This document shows, piece by piece, positions 17,530-26,431 of a stretch of 36,239 nucleotides of DNA. The first letter of the stretch is position 1. The number at the start of each line of letters is the position of its first letter. This DNA comes from Desulfurispira natronophila (GTDB taxonomy: Bacteria > Chrysiogenota > Chrysiogenetes > Chrysiogenales > Chrysiogenaceae), in assembly GCF_014203025.1 (NCBI RefSeq), contig NZ_JACHID010000010.1, positions 76,688 through 112,926 of the forward strand, read 5' to 3'. The notes under the pieces were generated by a model. It did no database searches. It saw nothing but the letters and a program-made list of their open reading frames with translations, and had not been told where the DNA came from. Position numbers and translations under genes: made by a program.

Positions 17530-17955
17530 ATGTTGATGCCGAAAAAGCAGAAGTACCGCAAACAATTCCGGGGCAAAATCAAAGGCACCGCTCAAAAGGG
17601 CAACCGTGTGAGCTTTGGTGACTTTGGCCTGCAGTCCCTGGAGCCAGCATGGATTACGGCCAGGCAGATTGAAGCGGCCCGTATTGCCATGACGCGGCAT
17701 ATCAAGCGCGGTGGGAAGATCTGGATTCGTGTGTTTCCCCACAAGCCGGTTTCGGCGCGCCCTGCTGAAACCCGTATGGGTAAGGGGAAAGGGAGCGTGG
17801 AGAAGTACGTGGCAGTTATCAAGCCCGGCACCATGCTCTACGAAATGGACGGTGTAAGTGAGGAGCTGGCCCGTGAGGCCATGCGACTGGCTATGCACAA
17901 GCTTCCCATCAAGTGTCGATTTGTCACACGAGAAGAACAAGAGGGTGAGAAGTAA
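17530..17955 (+). CDS. rplP: 50S ribosomal protein L16
   Basis: This 141-residue protein helps place A-site tRNA in the peptidyl transferase centre. [19 protein letters not shown], the [22 protein letters not shown] segment split after residue 50, [13 protein letters not shown] and [17 protein letters not shown] are all family landmarks. ATG codons at 17530 and 17536 are both possible. The first matches the usual MLMPK start and sits 8 nt after GAGGAG. The stop touches the rpmC start with no spacer. Confidence 0.97.
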   Translation: MLMPKKQKYRKQFRGKIKGTAQKGNRVSFGDFGLQSLEPAWITARQIEAARIAMTRHIKRGGKIWIRVFPHKPVSARPAETRMGKGKGSVEKYVAVIKPGTMLYEMDGVSEELAREAMRLAMHKLPIKCRFVTREEQEGEK

Positions 17956-18162
17956 ATGATGGATGAACTCAAGGAAATGTCCGTGGAGGATCTCCAGGCC
18001 CGTGAGCAGGAGCTGCGACAGGAGCTTTTTCATCTGAGGTATCAGCTGGCCATGAACCAGCTTGAGGATACTGCCTCTATCAAGAAAAAGCGCCGGGAGG
18101 TTGCCCGCATCAAGACGATTCTGGGTGCTCGTGCACAGCAGGAAGTCGCTGCGGCGCAATAA
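17956..18162 (+). CDS. rpmC: 50S ribosomal protein L29
   Basis: This 68-residue two-helix protein at the tunnel exit is a neighbour of L23. The LRQELFHLRYQLAMNQLED helix and IKKKRREVARIKTIL are typical. The start codon follows the rplP stop directly (TAAATG), and the ribosome site GAGGGTGAG lies in the rplP end. ATG at 17956 or 17959 could be used. A short Ala/Gln tail closes the protein. Confidence 0.95.
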   Translation: MMDELKEMSVEDLQAREQELRQELFHLRYQLAMNQLEDTASIKKKRREVARIKTILGARAQQEVAAAQ

Positions 18163-18187
18163 ACCAGGGACGCAAGGAGATTGCTAA

Positions 18188-18451
18188 ATGGAAGAGCTCA
18201 AAAAGACTGGCAATAAGTCTTTCATCGGTGTGGTGCTCAGCGACAAAATGGATAAGACGGTCACTGTGGCAGTCGAGTCCCGCAAACGCCACCCGAAGTA
18301 CAAGAAGTTTGTCAAGTATCGCAAGAAGTACAAGGCCCATGATGAGGAGAACCAGTGCAATCAGGGCGATACCGTTCGTATCGTGGAAAGTCGCCCCCTG
18401 AGCAAGGAAAAGCACTGGGTGGTTACCGAGATCATGGAACGAGCGAAGTAA
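18188..18451 (+). CDS. rpsQ: 30S ribosomal protein S17
   Basis: This 87-residue OB-fold protein binds the 5' domain of 16S rRNA early in assembly. [28 protein letters not shown] is recognisable across residues 10-40, then [20 protein letters not shown] at the end. The ATG has AAGGAGA 7-8 nt upstream. It is 25 nt after rpmC and 16 nt before rplN, as in the standard S10-to-spc junction. Confidence 0.97.
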   Translation: MEELKKTGNKSFIGVVLSDKMDKTVTVAVESRKRHPKYKKFVKYRKKYKAHDEENQCNQGDTVRIVESRPLSKEKHWVVTEIMERAK

Positions 18452-18467
18452 GGGACGGGAGAACCAC

Positions 18468-18836
18468 ATGATTCAGATGCAAACCCGGCTCAACGTGGCC
18501 GATAATTCTGGAGCCAAGCAGCTCATGTGTATCAAGGTGCTTGGGGGTTCCAAGAAGCGTTATGCCTCACTGGGCGACATTGTAGTCTGCTCGGTGAAGA
18601 CCGCACTGCCTAACTCCAACATTAAAAAAGGTACCGTGGTGCGTGCTGTTATCGTTAGAACTACCAAGGAAGTTCGTCGTCCTGACGGCTCCTATATCAA
18701 GTTTGACGATAACTCGGCTGTTGTCATTAACAAGAACAATGAGCCAGTTGGCTCCCGTATTTTTGGTGTCGTGGCTCGTGAGCTGCGTGCCCAGAAGTTC
18801 ATGAAGATTGTGTCCCTGGCGCCGGAAGTCGTCTGA
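18468..18836 (+). CDS. rplN: 50S ribosomal protein L14
   Basis: This 122-residue five-strand barrel protein forms inter-subunit bridges and binds the silencing factor Rsf[20 protein letters not shown] and the end [19 protein letters not shown] then [13 protein letters not shown] are classical. In E. coli this gene starts the spc operon. No promoter is visible in the 16 nt before it. It is followed by an unusual 100-nt structured gap before rplX. Confidence 0.98.
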   Translation: MIQMQTRLNVADNSGAKQLMCIKVLGGSKKRYASLGDIVVCSVKTALPNSNIKKGTVVRAVIVRTTKEVRRPDGSYIKFDDNSAVVINKNNEPVGSRIFGVVARELRAQKFMKIVSLAPEVV

Positions 18837-18936
18837 GGATGTTTTAGTTCCCAATGCCATTGTCCCGTAGGGAAACGTGGTACGGAACGAACCGGGATAC
18901 TGGTTGGTCCCGGACAAACAGGAGGCATTGCAGAGT
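18837..18936 (+). promoter_or_regulatory. Structured 100-nt spacer between rplN and rplX
   Basis: Other spacers in this ribosomal run are 0-36 nt, except before infA. Here CCGGGA (18892-18897) pairs with TCCCGG (18908-18913) around a 10-nt loop. TTGTCC (18860-18865) could instead pair with GGACAA (18912-18917), and TTCCC (18848-18852) with GGGAA (18870-18874). These choices compete. The rplX ribosome site GGAGG (18921-18925) follows directly. A translational control element or a processing site is possible. Confidence 0.4.
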
Positions 18937-19260
18937 ATGTCAAAAGCAAAGCTGAAGCTTAAGCAAGACGATCAGGTTATGGTTACTGCCGGAAAGGATA
19001 AGGGTAAAACTGGTCGCGTGATCAAAGTCTACCCCGAGAAGCGTAAGGTGGTCGTCGAAGGTGTAAATGTCGTCAAGCGTCATCGCAAGCCGACACAGTT
19101 TAATGAAGGGGGCGTTGAGGAAAAAGAGATGCCCCTGGATGTTTCCAACGTCATGTACTATGACGCTGAAGCCGAAAAAGTCTGCCGTATTGGTTACAAG
19201 ACTGATGAGGACGGCAGCAAGGTCCGGTACTGCAAGCAAACCGGAACAGTCATCGACTAG
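18937..19260 (+). CDS. rplX: 50S ribosomal protein L24
   Basis: This 107-residue KOW-domain protein initiates 50S assembly by binding the 5' end of 23S rRNA. The KOW core [20 protein letters not shown] and the [20 protein letters not shown] region are diagnostic. The start is placed at ATG 18937, 11 nt after GGAGG. An upstream open stretch of 20 codons is leader sequence that does not match L24, and the in-frame TTG at 18928 is too near the ribosome site. It is the first gene after the structured spacer. Confidence 0.95.
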   Translation: MSKAKLKLKQDDQVMVTAGKDKGKTGRVIKVYPEKRKVVVEGVNVVKRHRKPTQFNEGGVEEKEMPLDVSNVMYYDAEAEKVCRIGYKTDEDGSKVRYCKQTGTVID

Positions 19261-19277
19261 CCGGAAAGGAGTGATTC

Positions 19278-19817
19278 ATGTCTGGCTTGAAAGCGAAATT
19301 CCAACAGGAAGTTGTTCCCGCTCTGATGAAAGAGTTTTCCTATAGCAATCTGTATCAGGTTCCCAAGATGGAAAAAGTTGTCGTTAACATGGGGTTGGGC
19401 GAGGCAGTCCAGAACGCCAAGGTGCTCGAATTTGCCGAGCAAGAGCTGATGGCTATTACTGGTCAAAAGCCGGTTGTCTGTCGTGCCAAAAAGTCCGTGG
19501 CCACTTTCCGCTTGCGTGAGGGGATGCCTATTGGGCTCAAGGTTACCCTTCGTGGTGCCCGCATGTATGAGTTTATGAACCGCCTTATCAACGTTGCGTT
19601 GCCTCGCGTCCGCGACTTGAAGCCAATGAGTGACAAGTCTTTTGATGGACGTGGTAACTGCAGCCTGGGCCTTAAGGAGCAGATTATTTTCCCTGAAATC
19701 ACCTACGACAAAGTAGACAAGTTACGGGGAATGGATGTTACCGTGGTAACCACTGCCAAAACGGATGAAGAAGGGCAAGCTCTCCTGCGGGAACTGGGCA
19801 TGCCTTTCAAGAAATAG
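19278..19817 (+). CDS. rplE: 50S ribosomal protein L5
   Basis: This 179-residue protein binds 5S rRNA and contacts P-site tRNA in the central protuberance. Typical blocks include [42 protein letters not shown] (split), the central [25 protein letters not shown] and the C-terminal [19 protein letters not shown]. Length 179 is the usual one. The ATG at 19278 has GGAAAGGAG upstream. In E. coli the S8 translational repressor site overlaps this start. I see no clear equivalent in the 17-nt spacer here. Confidence 0.98.
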   Translation: MSGLKAKFQQEVVPALMKEFSYSNLYQVPKMEKVVVNMGLGEAVQNAKVLEFAEQELMAITGQKPVVCRAKKSVATFRLREGMPIGLKVTLRGARMYEFMNRLINVALPRVRDLKPMSDKSFDGRGNCSLGLKEQIIFPEITYDKVDKLRGMDVTVVTTAKTDEEGQALLRELGMPFKK

Positions 19818-19830
19818 CCAGGAGGAAAGC

Positions 19831-20016
19831 GTGGCGAAAAAATCGATGATAGCCAAGGCCAAGCTCAAGCCCAAATTCGCTGTTCGACAATACAACCGCT
19901 GCGAAGTTTGCGGAAGACCACGGGCCTATATCAGAAAGTTCCGCATTTGTCGGATCTGCTTTCGTAAACTCGCAGGCGAGGGCAGGCTGCCTGGTGTAAC
20001 CAAGTCCAGCTGGTAA
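19831..20016 (+). CDS. rpsN: 30S ribosomal protein S14, zinc-ribbon type
   Basis: This 61-residue protein of the 30S head is the short zinc-binding (C+) form. Four cysteines form the ribbon at Cys24, Cys27, Cys40 and Cys43 (CEVC and CRIC). [16 protein letters not shown] is the conserved end. The start is GTG at 19831, 5 nt after AGGAGG. An upstream in-frame extension that overlaps rplE is rejected because homology begins at AKKSMIAK. Having the zinc form implies zinc supply may limit ribosome assembly unless a zinc-free paralogue exists elsewhere. Confidence 0.96.
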   Translation: MAKKSMIAKAKLKPKFAVRQYNRCEVCGRPRAYIRKFRICRICFRKLAGEGRLPGVTKSSW

Positions 20017-20031
20017 GAAGGAGAAAGAGGA

Positions 20032-20433
20032 ATGTACCTTACATCGGACCCCATTGCAGATATGCTTACCAGGATACGAAATGCCAACAAGGAAAAGCAT
20101 GACAAAGTGGATATTCCCCTCTCCAAACTGAAGCTGCATGTTATCAAGCTGCTGAAGGAAGAAGGGTTTATTCGGGGATACAATATTATCAAGAAAGGCA
20201 AATTCGAAGTAATTCGAGTGAGCCTGAAGTATGCACCGAGTGGCGAACGCGTTATAACCGGACTCAAGCGAGTCTCTCGCCCCGGTCGTCGCATCTATGT
20301 CAAGAGCGAAGAAATTCCCAAGGTCTACAATGGCCTGGGCGTGGCCATTGTCTCCACATCCAGTGGGGTCATTGTTGACCGCATAGCTCGCAAACAAAAA
20401 GTTGGCGGGGAACTCCTCGCCTACGTGTGGTAG
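20032..20433 (+). CDS. rpsH: 30S ribosomal protein S8
   Basis: This 133-residue central-domain 16S binding protein is the spc operon repressor in E. coli. The N-terminal [15 protein letters not shown] and C-terminal [23 protein letters not shown] segments are family signatures, and the [20 protein letters not shown] middle is intact. The ATG has AAGGAGAAAGAGG upstream. Whether it autoregulates here is unknown. The 100-nt spacer before rplX is the only nearby structured region. Confidence 0.98.
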   Translation: MYLTSDPIADMLTRIRNANKEKHDKVDIPLSKLKLHVIKLLKEEGFIRGYNIIKKGKFEVIRVSLKYAPSGERVITGLKRVSRPGRRIYVKSEEIPKVYNGLGVAIVSTSSGVIVDRIARKQKVGGELLAYVW

Positions 20434-20442
20434 GAGGTTGCC

Positions 20443-20982
20443 GTGTCGAGAATAGGGAATAAACTTATTGAAGTTCCGGCAAACGTTACCTTCACCATCG
20501 ATGGCAACAGTGTCAAAGTAAAAGGCCCAAACGGTGAGCTCAACTGTGAAGTCCACCCGCAGATCAGTGTGGAAATGGACGGTAATATCGTTCGCGTTGT
20601 CCGCAGCGATGACGAAATATCCAGCCGCTCGCTGCACGGCCTGACCCGTGCATTGCTGAACAATATGGTTGTCGGTGTCAGTACTGGCTTTAAGCGAAGC
20701 CTGGAGCTGGTAGGCGTGGGTTACCGCGCGGCACTGAAGGGTCAGAACCTGGAACTGAGTTTAGGCTTCAGCCACCCGGTTATCTACACTCCTCCCAAGG
20801 ATGTGAAGGTAGAGGTTGAAGGTCAGAACAAGATTCATATCTCCGGTGCTGACAAGCAGGTTGTGGGACAAGTTGCCGCCGATATTCGTGATTTTCGCAA
20901 GCCAGAGCCTTACAAGGGCAAAGGCGTGCGGTATGCCGGTGAGCGCGTTCGCATGAAGGCCGGCAAGTCCGGTAAGAAGTAA
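20443..20982 (+). CDS. rplF: 50S ribosomal protein L6
   Basis: This 179-residue protein has two similar domains and lies near the L7/L12 stalk base and GTPase centre. [12 protein letters not shown] is the canonical start, encoded with GTG at 20443 behind AGGAGG. The second domain contains [22 protein letters not shown] and the end [20 protein letters not shown]. Length is normal. It follows rpsH by 9 nt. Confidence 0.98.
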   Translation: MSRIGNKLIEVPANVTFTIDGNSVKVKGPNGELNCEVHPQISVEMDGNIVRVVRSDDEISSRSLHGLTRALLNNMVVGVSTGFKRSLELVGVGYRAALKGQNLELSLGFSHPVIYTPPKDVKVEVEGQNKIHISGADKQVVGQVAADIRDFRKPEPYKGKGVRYAGERVRMKAGKSGKK

Positions 20983-21002
20983 GCGCAAGGAGTGGAGTAG
21001 CA

Positions 21003-21368
21003 ATGGCTAAGTCCAACGATAAAATTGAGCGAAGATATATGCGTCACCGCCGAGTGCGCAAAAAGGTCCAGGGTACGCCCGAGCGACCAAGACTGGCGGT
21101 ATTTCGCAGTAATGCCCACATCTATGCCCAGATCATTGATGATTCAACGGGAGCTACATTGGCCCACGCCAGCACGCTTTCAGAGGAACTCAAGGGTGCT
21201 GGCCAAGGTGGTAATGTGGATGCAGCCCGCAAAGTTGGCGCCTTGATAGCCGACAAAGCCAAGGCGAAAAGCATCGACACTGTGGTTTTTGACCGGGGCG
21301 GATTTATTTACCATGGCCGCGTGCAGGCCCTTGCCGAAGGGGCAAGGGAAAACGGCCTGAAGTTTTAA
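21003..21368 (+). CDS. rplR: 50S ribosomal protein L18
   Basis: This 121-residue protein carries 5S rRNA into the large subunit with L5. The basic N terminus is followed by the [20 protein letters not shown] block, the [12 protein letters not shown] strand, and the C-terminal [22 protein letters not shown], all typical. The ATG at 21003 has AAGGAG upstream (9 nt). It is 20 nt after rplF and 20 nt before rpsE. Confidence 0.97.
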   Translation: MAKSNDKIERRYMRHRRVRKKVQGTPERPRLAVFRSNAHIYAQIIDDSTGATLAHASTLSEELKGAGQGGNVDAARKVGALIADKAKAKSIDTVVFDRGGFIYHGRVQALAEGARENGLKF

Positions 21369-21388
21369 CGGCACTGAGGGAGGATACA

Positions 21389-21892
21389 TTGCGAGACGAA
21401 ATGCGTTCTGAACAGCCAGAGCTTCAGGATAAGATTATCCACATCGGTCGTGTGGCCAAGGTTGTCAAGGGTGGACGACGCTTCAGCTTTACTGCATTGG
21501 TAGTTGTCGGTGACGGCAATGGCAATGTGGGGGTAGCTAAAGGCAAGGCCCGTGAGGTGCCGGAAGCCATCCGTAAGGGAATAGAGAAAGCCAAGAAAAG
21601 CATGGTGAGTATTCCTCTGAGTAAAGGGACCATCCCCTGTGAAGTGACTGGCGTATTTAGCGGTGGCCGTGTGATTTTGAAGCCTGCCGCCCCTGGTACT
21701 GGTGTTATCGCTGGTTCCGCTGTGCGTGCAGTGCTGGAAGCTGCGGGAGTCACCAACGTACTGAGCAAGAGCTTGGGCAGCAGTAACCCGCAAAACATGG
21801 CCAAGGCTACCCTGGAAGGACTGAGTCGGTTGCGTTCAGCAGATGAAGTGGCTGAGCTGCGCGGTGTTCCAGTGGAAAATTTGAGGGGGTAA
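21389..21892 (+). CDS. rpsE: 30S ribosomal protein S5
   Basis: This 167-residue protein at the mRNA entry region influences decoding accuracy together with S4 and S12. The double-stranded RNA-binding-like domain spans [21 protein letters not shown] and the C-terminal part has [19 protein letters not shown]. The start is taken as TTG at 21389 with GGGAGGA 5 nt upstream. An ATG at 21401 would drop four residues and is an alternative. It is 4 nt before rpmD. Confidence 0.97.
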   Translation: MRDEMRSEQPELQDKIIHIGRVAKVVKGGRRFSFTALVVVGDGNGNVGVAKGKAREVPEAIRKGIEKAKKSMVSIPLSKGTIPCEVTGVFSGGRVILKPAAPGTGVIAGSAVRAVLEAAGVTNVLSKSLGSSNPQNMAKATLEGLSRLRSADEVAELRGVPVENLRG

Positions 21893-21896
21893 AGTT

Positions 21897-22079
21897 GTGG
21901 CAAAAGTGAAAGTAACCCTGGTGCGCAGCCTTATTGGGCGATCTGATAAGCAGCGCCGTATTGTTAAGTCATTGGGGCTTGGCAAGCTGGGCACCAGCTG
22001 TATTGTAGAAAATGTTCCCACTATGATGGGGCAGGTACGCAAGATTGAACACCTGGTAAAAGTGGAAGAAGTGGAGTAA
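21897..22079 (+). CDS. rpmD: 50S ribosomal protein L30
   Basis: This 60-residue protein starts with GTG 4 nt after the rpsE stop. KVKVTLVRSLIGRSDKQRRIVKSLGLGKLG is the standard L30 pattern of a beta strand then helix, followed by VENVPTMMGQVRKIEHLVKVEEV. It is a non-essential lineage-variable protein in some phyla but present here. The GGGGG in the rpsE end serves as ribosome site. Confidence 0.96.
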   Translation: MAKVKVTLVRSLIGRSDKQRRIVKSLGLGKLGTSCIVENVPTMMGQVRKIEHLVKVEEVE

Positions 22080-22085
22080 CACGCT

Positions 22086-22526
22086 ATGGCTTTACATGAT
22101 CTTCAGCCCAATGCCGGCGCCCGTAAAAGTCGTAAACGTCTGGGACGTGGTCCTGGCAGTGGCTTGGGCAAGACAAGCGGCAAGGGACACAAAGGGCAGC
22201 GCTCCCGCAGTGGGGGTAAGGTAGCCGTAGGTTTTGAGGGCGGACAAATGCCTCTTTACCGTCGATTGCCCAAGCGCGGCTTCAAAAATCCCTGTGCAAA
22301 GCACTTCGCCATAGTTAGCCTGGAGCAACTGAATCGCTTTGATGAGGGCACAGAGGTTGATGCCGAATTGCTGGTAAAAGCGGGGATAGTGAAAAAGACT
22401 ATGGACGGCATCAAGGTGCTTGGTAGCGGTGAACTGGAAAAGAAACTGGTGGTCAAAGCTGCCAAATTCAGCAAGTCAGCCCGTGAAGCTATTGAAGCCA
22501 AGGGTGGACAGGCCGAGGTGGTGTAG
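22086..22526 (+). CDS. rplO: 50S ribosomal protein L15
   Basis: This 146-residue assembly protein has a long basic glycine-rich N-terminal arm ([25 protein letters not shown] is spread over residues 14-38) that threads into 23S rRNA. The globular part has [15 protein letters not shown]. It starts 6 nt after rpmD. Its TAG stop shares the G with the secY GTG start (TAGTG), which indicates re-initiation coupling. Confidence 0.97.
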   Translation: MALHDLQPNAGARKSRKRLGRGPGSGLGKTSGKGHKGQRSRSGGKVAVGFEGGQMPLYRRLPKRGFKNPCAKHFAIVSLEQLNRFDEGTEVDAELLVKAGIVKKTMDGIKVLGSGELEKKLVVKAAKFSKSAREAIEAKGGQAEVV

Positions 22527-23827
22527 TGCTGGGAGCGTTCAAGCACATATTCACACTGCCCGAACTGCGCAACAAGGTGCTATTTACTCTGGGCGTGCTG
22601 GCCATTTATCGCTTGGGGGCACACATTCCCCTGCCGGGAATTGACCCCCAGGCACTGGCCGAGTTTTTCGATGCCCAAAGCAATCCCTTGTTGACTTTTT
22701 TTGATATGTTCAGTGGTGGTGCCCTGGGTCGGGTAACTCTGTTTGCCTTGGGGGTAATTCCCTACATAAGTGCCTCCATTGTATTGCAGTTGATGACGGC
22801 AGTGGTGCCAACGCTCGAAAAGCTCAACAAGGATCCGGAAGGCCGCAAGAAAATCACTGAGTATACCCGTTATGCTACTACTGGCCTGGCATTTGTACAA
22901 GGCTGGGGCATTGGCATTGGACTTGAAGCCATGGCTGCGCCCAGTGGTGCTCCCATCGCCATGTCCGGCGGGTTTACATTCCAGCTTATGACAGCTCTCT
23001 CTCTGGCCGCCGGTACCACCTTCCTGATGTGGCTTGGTGAGCAGGTCACTGAGCGTGGTGTTGGTAACGGTATTTCCCTGCTGATTTTTGCCGGTATTGT
23101 GGCGGCTATCCCTGGTGCTATCGTTCAGTCTTACGCACTGTTACAGTCTGGTGAAATGAGCATCTTCCTGGCTCTGGGTCTGGTCTTTGCCGCCTTGTTT
23201 ATGACTGCCGCCATCGTCTTTATCGAGCGTGGTCAGCGCAAGGTTCCCGTAGCTTATGCCAAGAGGATGGTGTCTGGGCGAGTTGTAGGTGGTAAAAATA
23301 CCTATATACCTCTCAAGGTTAACACGGCCGGGGTTATTCCTGTCATCTTTGCCTCCAGTATTATTGCCTTTCCTCTAACGTTTGGCGAAATGCTGGAACG
23401 CACACCGACAGTGGATATGTTCATGGAGCTCTTTGCTCCAGGTGGGTGGCTCTATACGGGCTTCTTTGTCGCCTTTATCATATTTTTCTGTTACTTCTAC
23501 ACCGCTATTGTTTTCAATACCAAGGATGTAGCAGAGAACTTGCGCAAAAACGGTGGGTATATTCCCTCCATTCGCCCTGGTGCAGAGACGTCAAGTTACC
23601 TGGACAGTGTCCTTTCGCGGCTAACCTTTGGCGGGTCAATCTACCTTTCGGCAGTGTCAGTATCGCCCACTTTTCTCATCAAATACCTTTCGGTCCCCTT
23701 TTATTTTGGGGGTACGGCGTTGTTGATTGTGGTGAGTGTAGGGATGGATACCATCAACCAGATAGAAGCCCACCTGCTTTCCCGCAGTTACGACGGCTTC
23801 TTGACCAATAGATCAGGAGGCAGATAA
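22526..23827 (+). CDS. secY: Preprotein translocase channel subunit SecY
   Basis: This 433-residue, ten-segment inner membrane protein forms the protein-conducting channel with SecE and SecG. Recognisable are the N-terminal LRNKVLFTLGVLAIYRLGAHI-type segment, the plug region after the first helix, GIGNGISLL-like RGVGNGISLLIFAGI, the cytosolic loop with ERGQRKVPVAYAKR, and GGYIPSIRPGAETSSYL before the last segments. The GTG start overlaps the rplO stop by 1 nt. The end overlaps adk by 1 nt (TAATG). Its place in the spc block is universal. Confidence 0.98.
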   Translation: MLGAFKHIFTLPELRNKVLFTLGVLAIYRLGAHIPLPGIDPQALAEFFDAQSNPLLTFFDMFSGGALGRVTLFALGVIPYISASIVLQLMTAVVPTLEKLNKDPEGRKKITEYTRYATTGLAFVQGWGIGIGLEAMAAPSGAPIAMSGGFTFQLMTALSLAAGTTFLMWLGEQVTERGVGNGISLLIFAGIVAAIPGAIVQSYALLQSGEMSIFLALGLVFAALFMTAAIVFIERGQRKVPVAYAKRMVSGRVVGGKNTYIPLKVNTAGVIPVIFASSIIAFPLTFGEMLERTPTVDMFMELFAPGGWLYTGFFVAFIIFFCYFYTAIVFNTKDVAENLRKNGGYIPSIRPGAETSSYLDSVLSRLTFGGSIYLSAVSVSPTFLIKYLSVPFYFGGTALLIVVSVGMDTINQIEAHLLSRSYDGFLTNRSGGR

Positions 23828-24474
23828 TGCGATTGATACTTTTGGGAGCCCCCGGCTCGGGTAAGGGCACCCAGGGGCCGATCCTGGCAGAACGTTTTGA
23901 TGTACCAGTGATCTCCACTGGCGATATCCTGCGGGCTGCTGTAGCGGAACAAAGCAAGATGGGCCAGCAGGCAAAATCCTACATGGATAAGGGAGAGCTG
24001 GTTCCCGATGAAGTAATCATCGGGATCATGCAGGAGCGCTTGGCCATGGATGACGCACAAAATGGCTTTATCCTGGACGGCTTTCCACGTACGACACCCC
24101 AGGCGGAAGCGCTGTCGCAAATGCTGCGGGAAACGTTCTCCGTGGCCATCGATAATGTTATCAATCTCGAAGTTTCTGAAGAGGAATTGGTAGATCGGCT
24201 GGGTGGCCGACGGGTCTGCTCGCAATGCGGTGCCACGTTCCACATTGAAGCAGCTCCGCCCAAGCAGGAAGATATCTGCGATCGCTGTGGCGGAAAGCTG
24301 GTGCAGCGCGATGATGATAAGCGAGACACAATCCTCAAGCGCATGCAAGTGTTTCGTGAGCAGACCAGTCCCCTCGTCACCTACTATGACGATCAGGGCC
24401 TTCTGTGTACGGTCAGGGCAACCGGTAGCGTGGACCAAATCTCGACCGGTATCCTAAGTGCAATTGGTAAATAG
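23827..24474 (+). CDS. adk: Adenylate kinase, zinc-LID type
   Basis: This 215-residue cytosolic enzyme interconverts ATP plus AMP and two ADP. The P-loop GAPGSGKGTQ is at 7-16, the AMP-site DGFPRT at 84-89, and a long LID carries four cysteines at 131, 134, 151 and 154 (CSQC and CDRC), a structural zinc site common in Gram-positives and many deep-branching Gram-negatives. The start codon overlaps the secY stop by 1 nt. Methionine aminopeptidase (map), which often follows adk, is absent. A 156-nt gap leads to infA instead. Confidence 0.98.
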   Translation: MRLILLGAPGSGKGTQGPILAERFDVPVISTGDILRAAVAEQSKMGQQAKSYMDKGELVPDEVIIGIMQERLAMDDAQNGFILDGFPRTTPQAEALSQMLRETFSVAIDNVINLEVSEEELVDRLGGRRVCSQCGATFHIEAAPPKQEDICDRCGGKLVQRDDDKRDTILKRMQVFREQTSPLVTYYDDQGLLCTVRATGSVDQISTGILSAIGK

Positions 24475-24630
24475 ACTTGCCAATAAAGCTTGAATGGTGT
24501 ACATAAGGTACGTTTTGCTTATGTCACTGCCTTGCTGGCGTACATGATAGTAGACCCGCATCGGATGCGGCTTTGGATTGGAACTGAACGATGACTGGAG
24601 GGTATACCCAGTGAGCAGTAGAGGAAATTG
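24475..24630 (+). promoter_or_regulatory. Structured spacer between adk and infA
   Basis: This 156-nt gap, where map is often found, holds two hairpins. ACATAAG (24501-24507) pairs with CTTATGT (24518-24524), extended by GTG/CAC across a one-base bulge. CCGCA and TGCGG form a 5-bp stem with a 5-nt loop inside a CCGCATCGGATGCGG block near 24557. No good promoter is visible. The infA ribosome site GAGG (24621-24624) follows. Confidence 0.4.
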
Positions 24631-24849
24631 ATGGCGAAAGAAGGGGCTATAGAAGTAGAGGGCACAGTAGTTGAGCCACTCCCCAATGCCATGTTTAATG
24701 TCGAACTGGAAAACGGGCACCGGGTGTTGGCACATATTTCAGGAAAGATGCGCATGCATTTTATTAAAATACTCCCCGGCGACCGGGTGACCCTTGAACT
24801 CTCTCCCTATGACTTGACACGTGGGAGAATAACGTATCGCTATAAGTAG
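24631..24849 (+). CDS. infA: Translation initiation factor IF-1
   Basis: This 72-residue single OB-fold protein occupies the 30S A site during initiation. [20 protein letters not shown], the [21 protein letters not shown] region and the [11 protein letters not shown] end match the family along its whole length. ATG at 24631 has GAGG 6 nt upstream. The in-frame TTG three bases earlier is unlikely. It is followed after 15 nt by rpmJ, the usual partner. Confidence 0.97.
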   Translation: MAKEGAIEVEGTVVEPLPNAMFNVELENGHRVLAHISGKMRMHFIKILPGDRVTLELSPYDLTRGRITYRYK

Positions 24850-24864
24850 GAACAGGAGTGGACC

Positions 24865-24978
24865 ATGAAGGTGAAGGCAAGCGTTAAGCCTTTGTGTGAT
24901 AAATGCAAAGTCATACGACGTAATGGAATCATTCGGGTGATCTGTGAAAATCCCCGACACAAACAACGGCAAGGATAG
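24865..24978 (+). CDS. rpmJ: 50S ribosomal protein L36, zinc type
   Basis: This 37-residue protein begins [19 protein letters not shown] and ends with HKQRQG, the normal L36 size. Cys11, Cys14, Cys27 and His32 form the zinc ribbon of the C+ type. AACAGGAG precedes the ATG by 6-7 nt. It binds 23S rRNA late in 50S assembly. It lies between infA and rpsM as in most bacteria. Confidence 0.96.
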   Translation: MKVKASVKPLCDKCKVIRRNGIIRVICENPRHKQRQG

Positions 24979-24990
24979 GCTGGAGGCATC

Positions 24991-25353
24991 ATGGCGCGAA
25001 TTGCTGGCGTAGATCTACCCAAGAATAAGCGAGTAGAGATTGGACTGACGTATATATATGGAATCGGACGCTCACGCTCACGCAAGATCGTTGAGGATCT
25101 TGCTATCGGCACGGAGAAAAAGATCAGTGAGTTGACTGAGGATGAAGTAAATAGCCTGCGTAAGGCCATAGACGTTTTTGAGGTTGAGGGTGACCTGCGC
25201 AAGACGGTGTCCCTCGATATCAAGCGCCTAAAGGACCTGGGATGTTATCGTGGACTTCGCCACCGGGTGGGACTGCCTGCGCGGGGACAGAACACCAAGA
25301 ACAACGCACGCACCCGCAAGGGTCCCAAGCGGACCGTTGGCAAGAAAAAGTAA
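24991..25353 (+). CDS. rpsM: 30S ribosomal protein S13
   Basis: This 120-residue 30S head protein contacts P-site tRNA and the large subunit. [22 protein letters not shown], the helix-hairpin-helix region and the [25 protein letters not shown] tail (split over residues 91-115) are diagnostic. The ATG has GGAGGC 7 nt upstream. In standard maps it begins the alpha operon. Here only 12 nt separate it from rpmJ. Confidence 0.98.
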   Translation: MARIAGVDLPKNKRVEIGLTYIYGIGRSRSRKIVEDLAIGTEKKISELTEDEVNSLRKAIDVFEVEGDLRKTVSLDIKRLKDLGCYRGLRHRVGLPARGQNTKNNARTRKGPKRTVGKKK

Positions 25354-25366
25354 GGAGTAAGTTTGC

Positions 25367-25756
25367 ATGGCCAAGCAACGAACACGCACACGCAAGCGCG
25401 AAAAGAAAAATGTGCCTAAGGGCACTGTGCATATCAAGGCGTCATTCAACAATACCCTGATAACCATCACGGACCCCCAAGGTAATGCTGTTGCCTGGAA
25501 CAGTGCTGGCTCTCAGGGCTTTAAGGGCTCAAAAAAATCCACACCCTTTGCTGCTCAGGTAGCAGCCGATCTCGCAGCCAAAGCAGCTATGGATCATGGT
25601 ATGCAGGAAGTGGATGTAGAGGTACGGGGACCAGGATCTGGGCGCGAGTCCTCCATTCGCGCCATACAGGCCGCTGGACTGAGGGTTGCCTCAATCAAGG
25701 ATGTAACACCCATTCCCCACAATGGTTGCCGTCCACCAAAACGCAGAAGAGTATAA
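25367..25756 (+). CDS. rpsK: 30S ribosomal protein S11
   Basis: This 129-residue platform protein contacts the Shine-Dalgarno helix region. [36 protein letters not shown] and [18 protein letters not shown] are conserved, as is the [12 protein letters not shown] end, whose Asn-Gly is the known isoaspartate site in E. coli. The ATG has AAGGAG 8-9 nt upstream. Confidence 0.98.
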   Translation: MAKQRTRTRKREKKNVPKGTVHIKASFNNTLITITDPQGNAVAWNSAGSQGFKGSKKSTPFAAQVAADLAAKAAMDHGMQEVDVEVRGPGSGRESSIRAIQAAGLRVASIKDVTPIPHNGCRPPKRRRV

Positions 25757-25768
25757 AGGGGGTACATT

Positions 25769-26395
25769 TTGGCACGATACACAGGACCGGTTTGCCGCAT
25801 GTGCCGCCGGGAAAATCAGAAACTCTACCTCAAGGGACTACGCTGCGAAACCAGCAAATGTTCATTTGAACGCCGCGCCTATCCCCCTGGACGACAGGGG
25901 CAGCGCCGTAGCAAACCCAGTGATTACGCCGTACAGCTGCGTGAAAAGCAGAAACTTCGACGCTCCTACGGTTTGCTGGAAAAACAATTTCGCCGAGTAT
26001 TTGACCGTGCGAACCGTATGCAAGGAATGACCGGTACCAACATGCTCGTTTTGCTTGAGCGCCGTTTTGATAATGTGGTTTATCGCCTTGGGATGGCAGC
26101 CAGTCGCGCTCAGGCGCGTCAATTGGTTACCCATGGCCACCTGCTGATTAATGGCAAAAAGGCAGATATCGCCTCCATGCTGGTACGACCTGGTGACGTT
26201 ATTTCTTTGCGTGAGAAGTCCTCCAATATGGATGTGGTCAAAGCTTCTGTGGAAGCAGGTCCCTCCCGCACACTGCCCCAGTGGCTGGAGTTCGATCCGG
26301 AAAAACTTGTGGGACAGGTCAAACAGTTGCCGGTACGGGAAGACATCGTTGAGCCCGTCTCGGAAAATCTGATCGTTGAACTGTACAGTCGGTAA
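25769..26395 (+). CDS. rpsD: 30S ribosomal protein S4, zinc-binding type
   Basis: This 208-residue primary assembly protein binds the 16S 5' domain and affects decoding fidelity. It has an N-terminal zinc knuckle with Cys9, Cys12, Cys26 and Cys31 (CRMC and CETSKC) and an S4 RNA-binding domain around RLGMAASRAQARQLVTHGH. The start is TTG at 25769 behind AAAGGGGG. MARYTGPVCRMCRR is the family N terminus. It sits between rpsK and rpoA in the alpha block. In E. coli it represses that operon. Confidence 0.97.
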   Translation: MARYTGPVCRMCRRENQKLYLKGLRCETSKCSFERRAYPPGRQGQRRSKPSDYAVQLREKQKLRRSYGLLEKQFRRVFDRANRMQGMTGTNMLVLLERRFDNVVYRLGMAASRAQARQLVTHGHLLINGKKADIASMLVRPGDVISLREKSSNMDVVKASVEAGPSRTLPQWLEFDPEKLVGQVKQLPVREDIVEPVSENLIVELYSR

Positions 26396-26431
26396 TCCCT
26401 GAAAAAATACAGCAGTGGGGCCTGACCTATT

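Noticed and set aside
18877-18936. N-terminal extension of L24 through the rplN-rplX spacer
   Set aside because: The extra 20 residues do not match L24. The ribosome site GGAGG lies inside this stretch, favouring the ATG at 18937.
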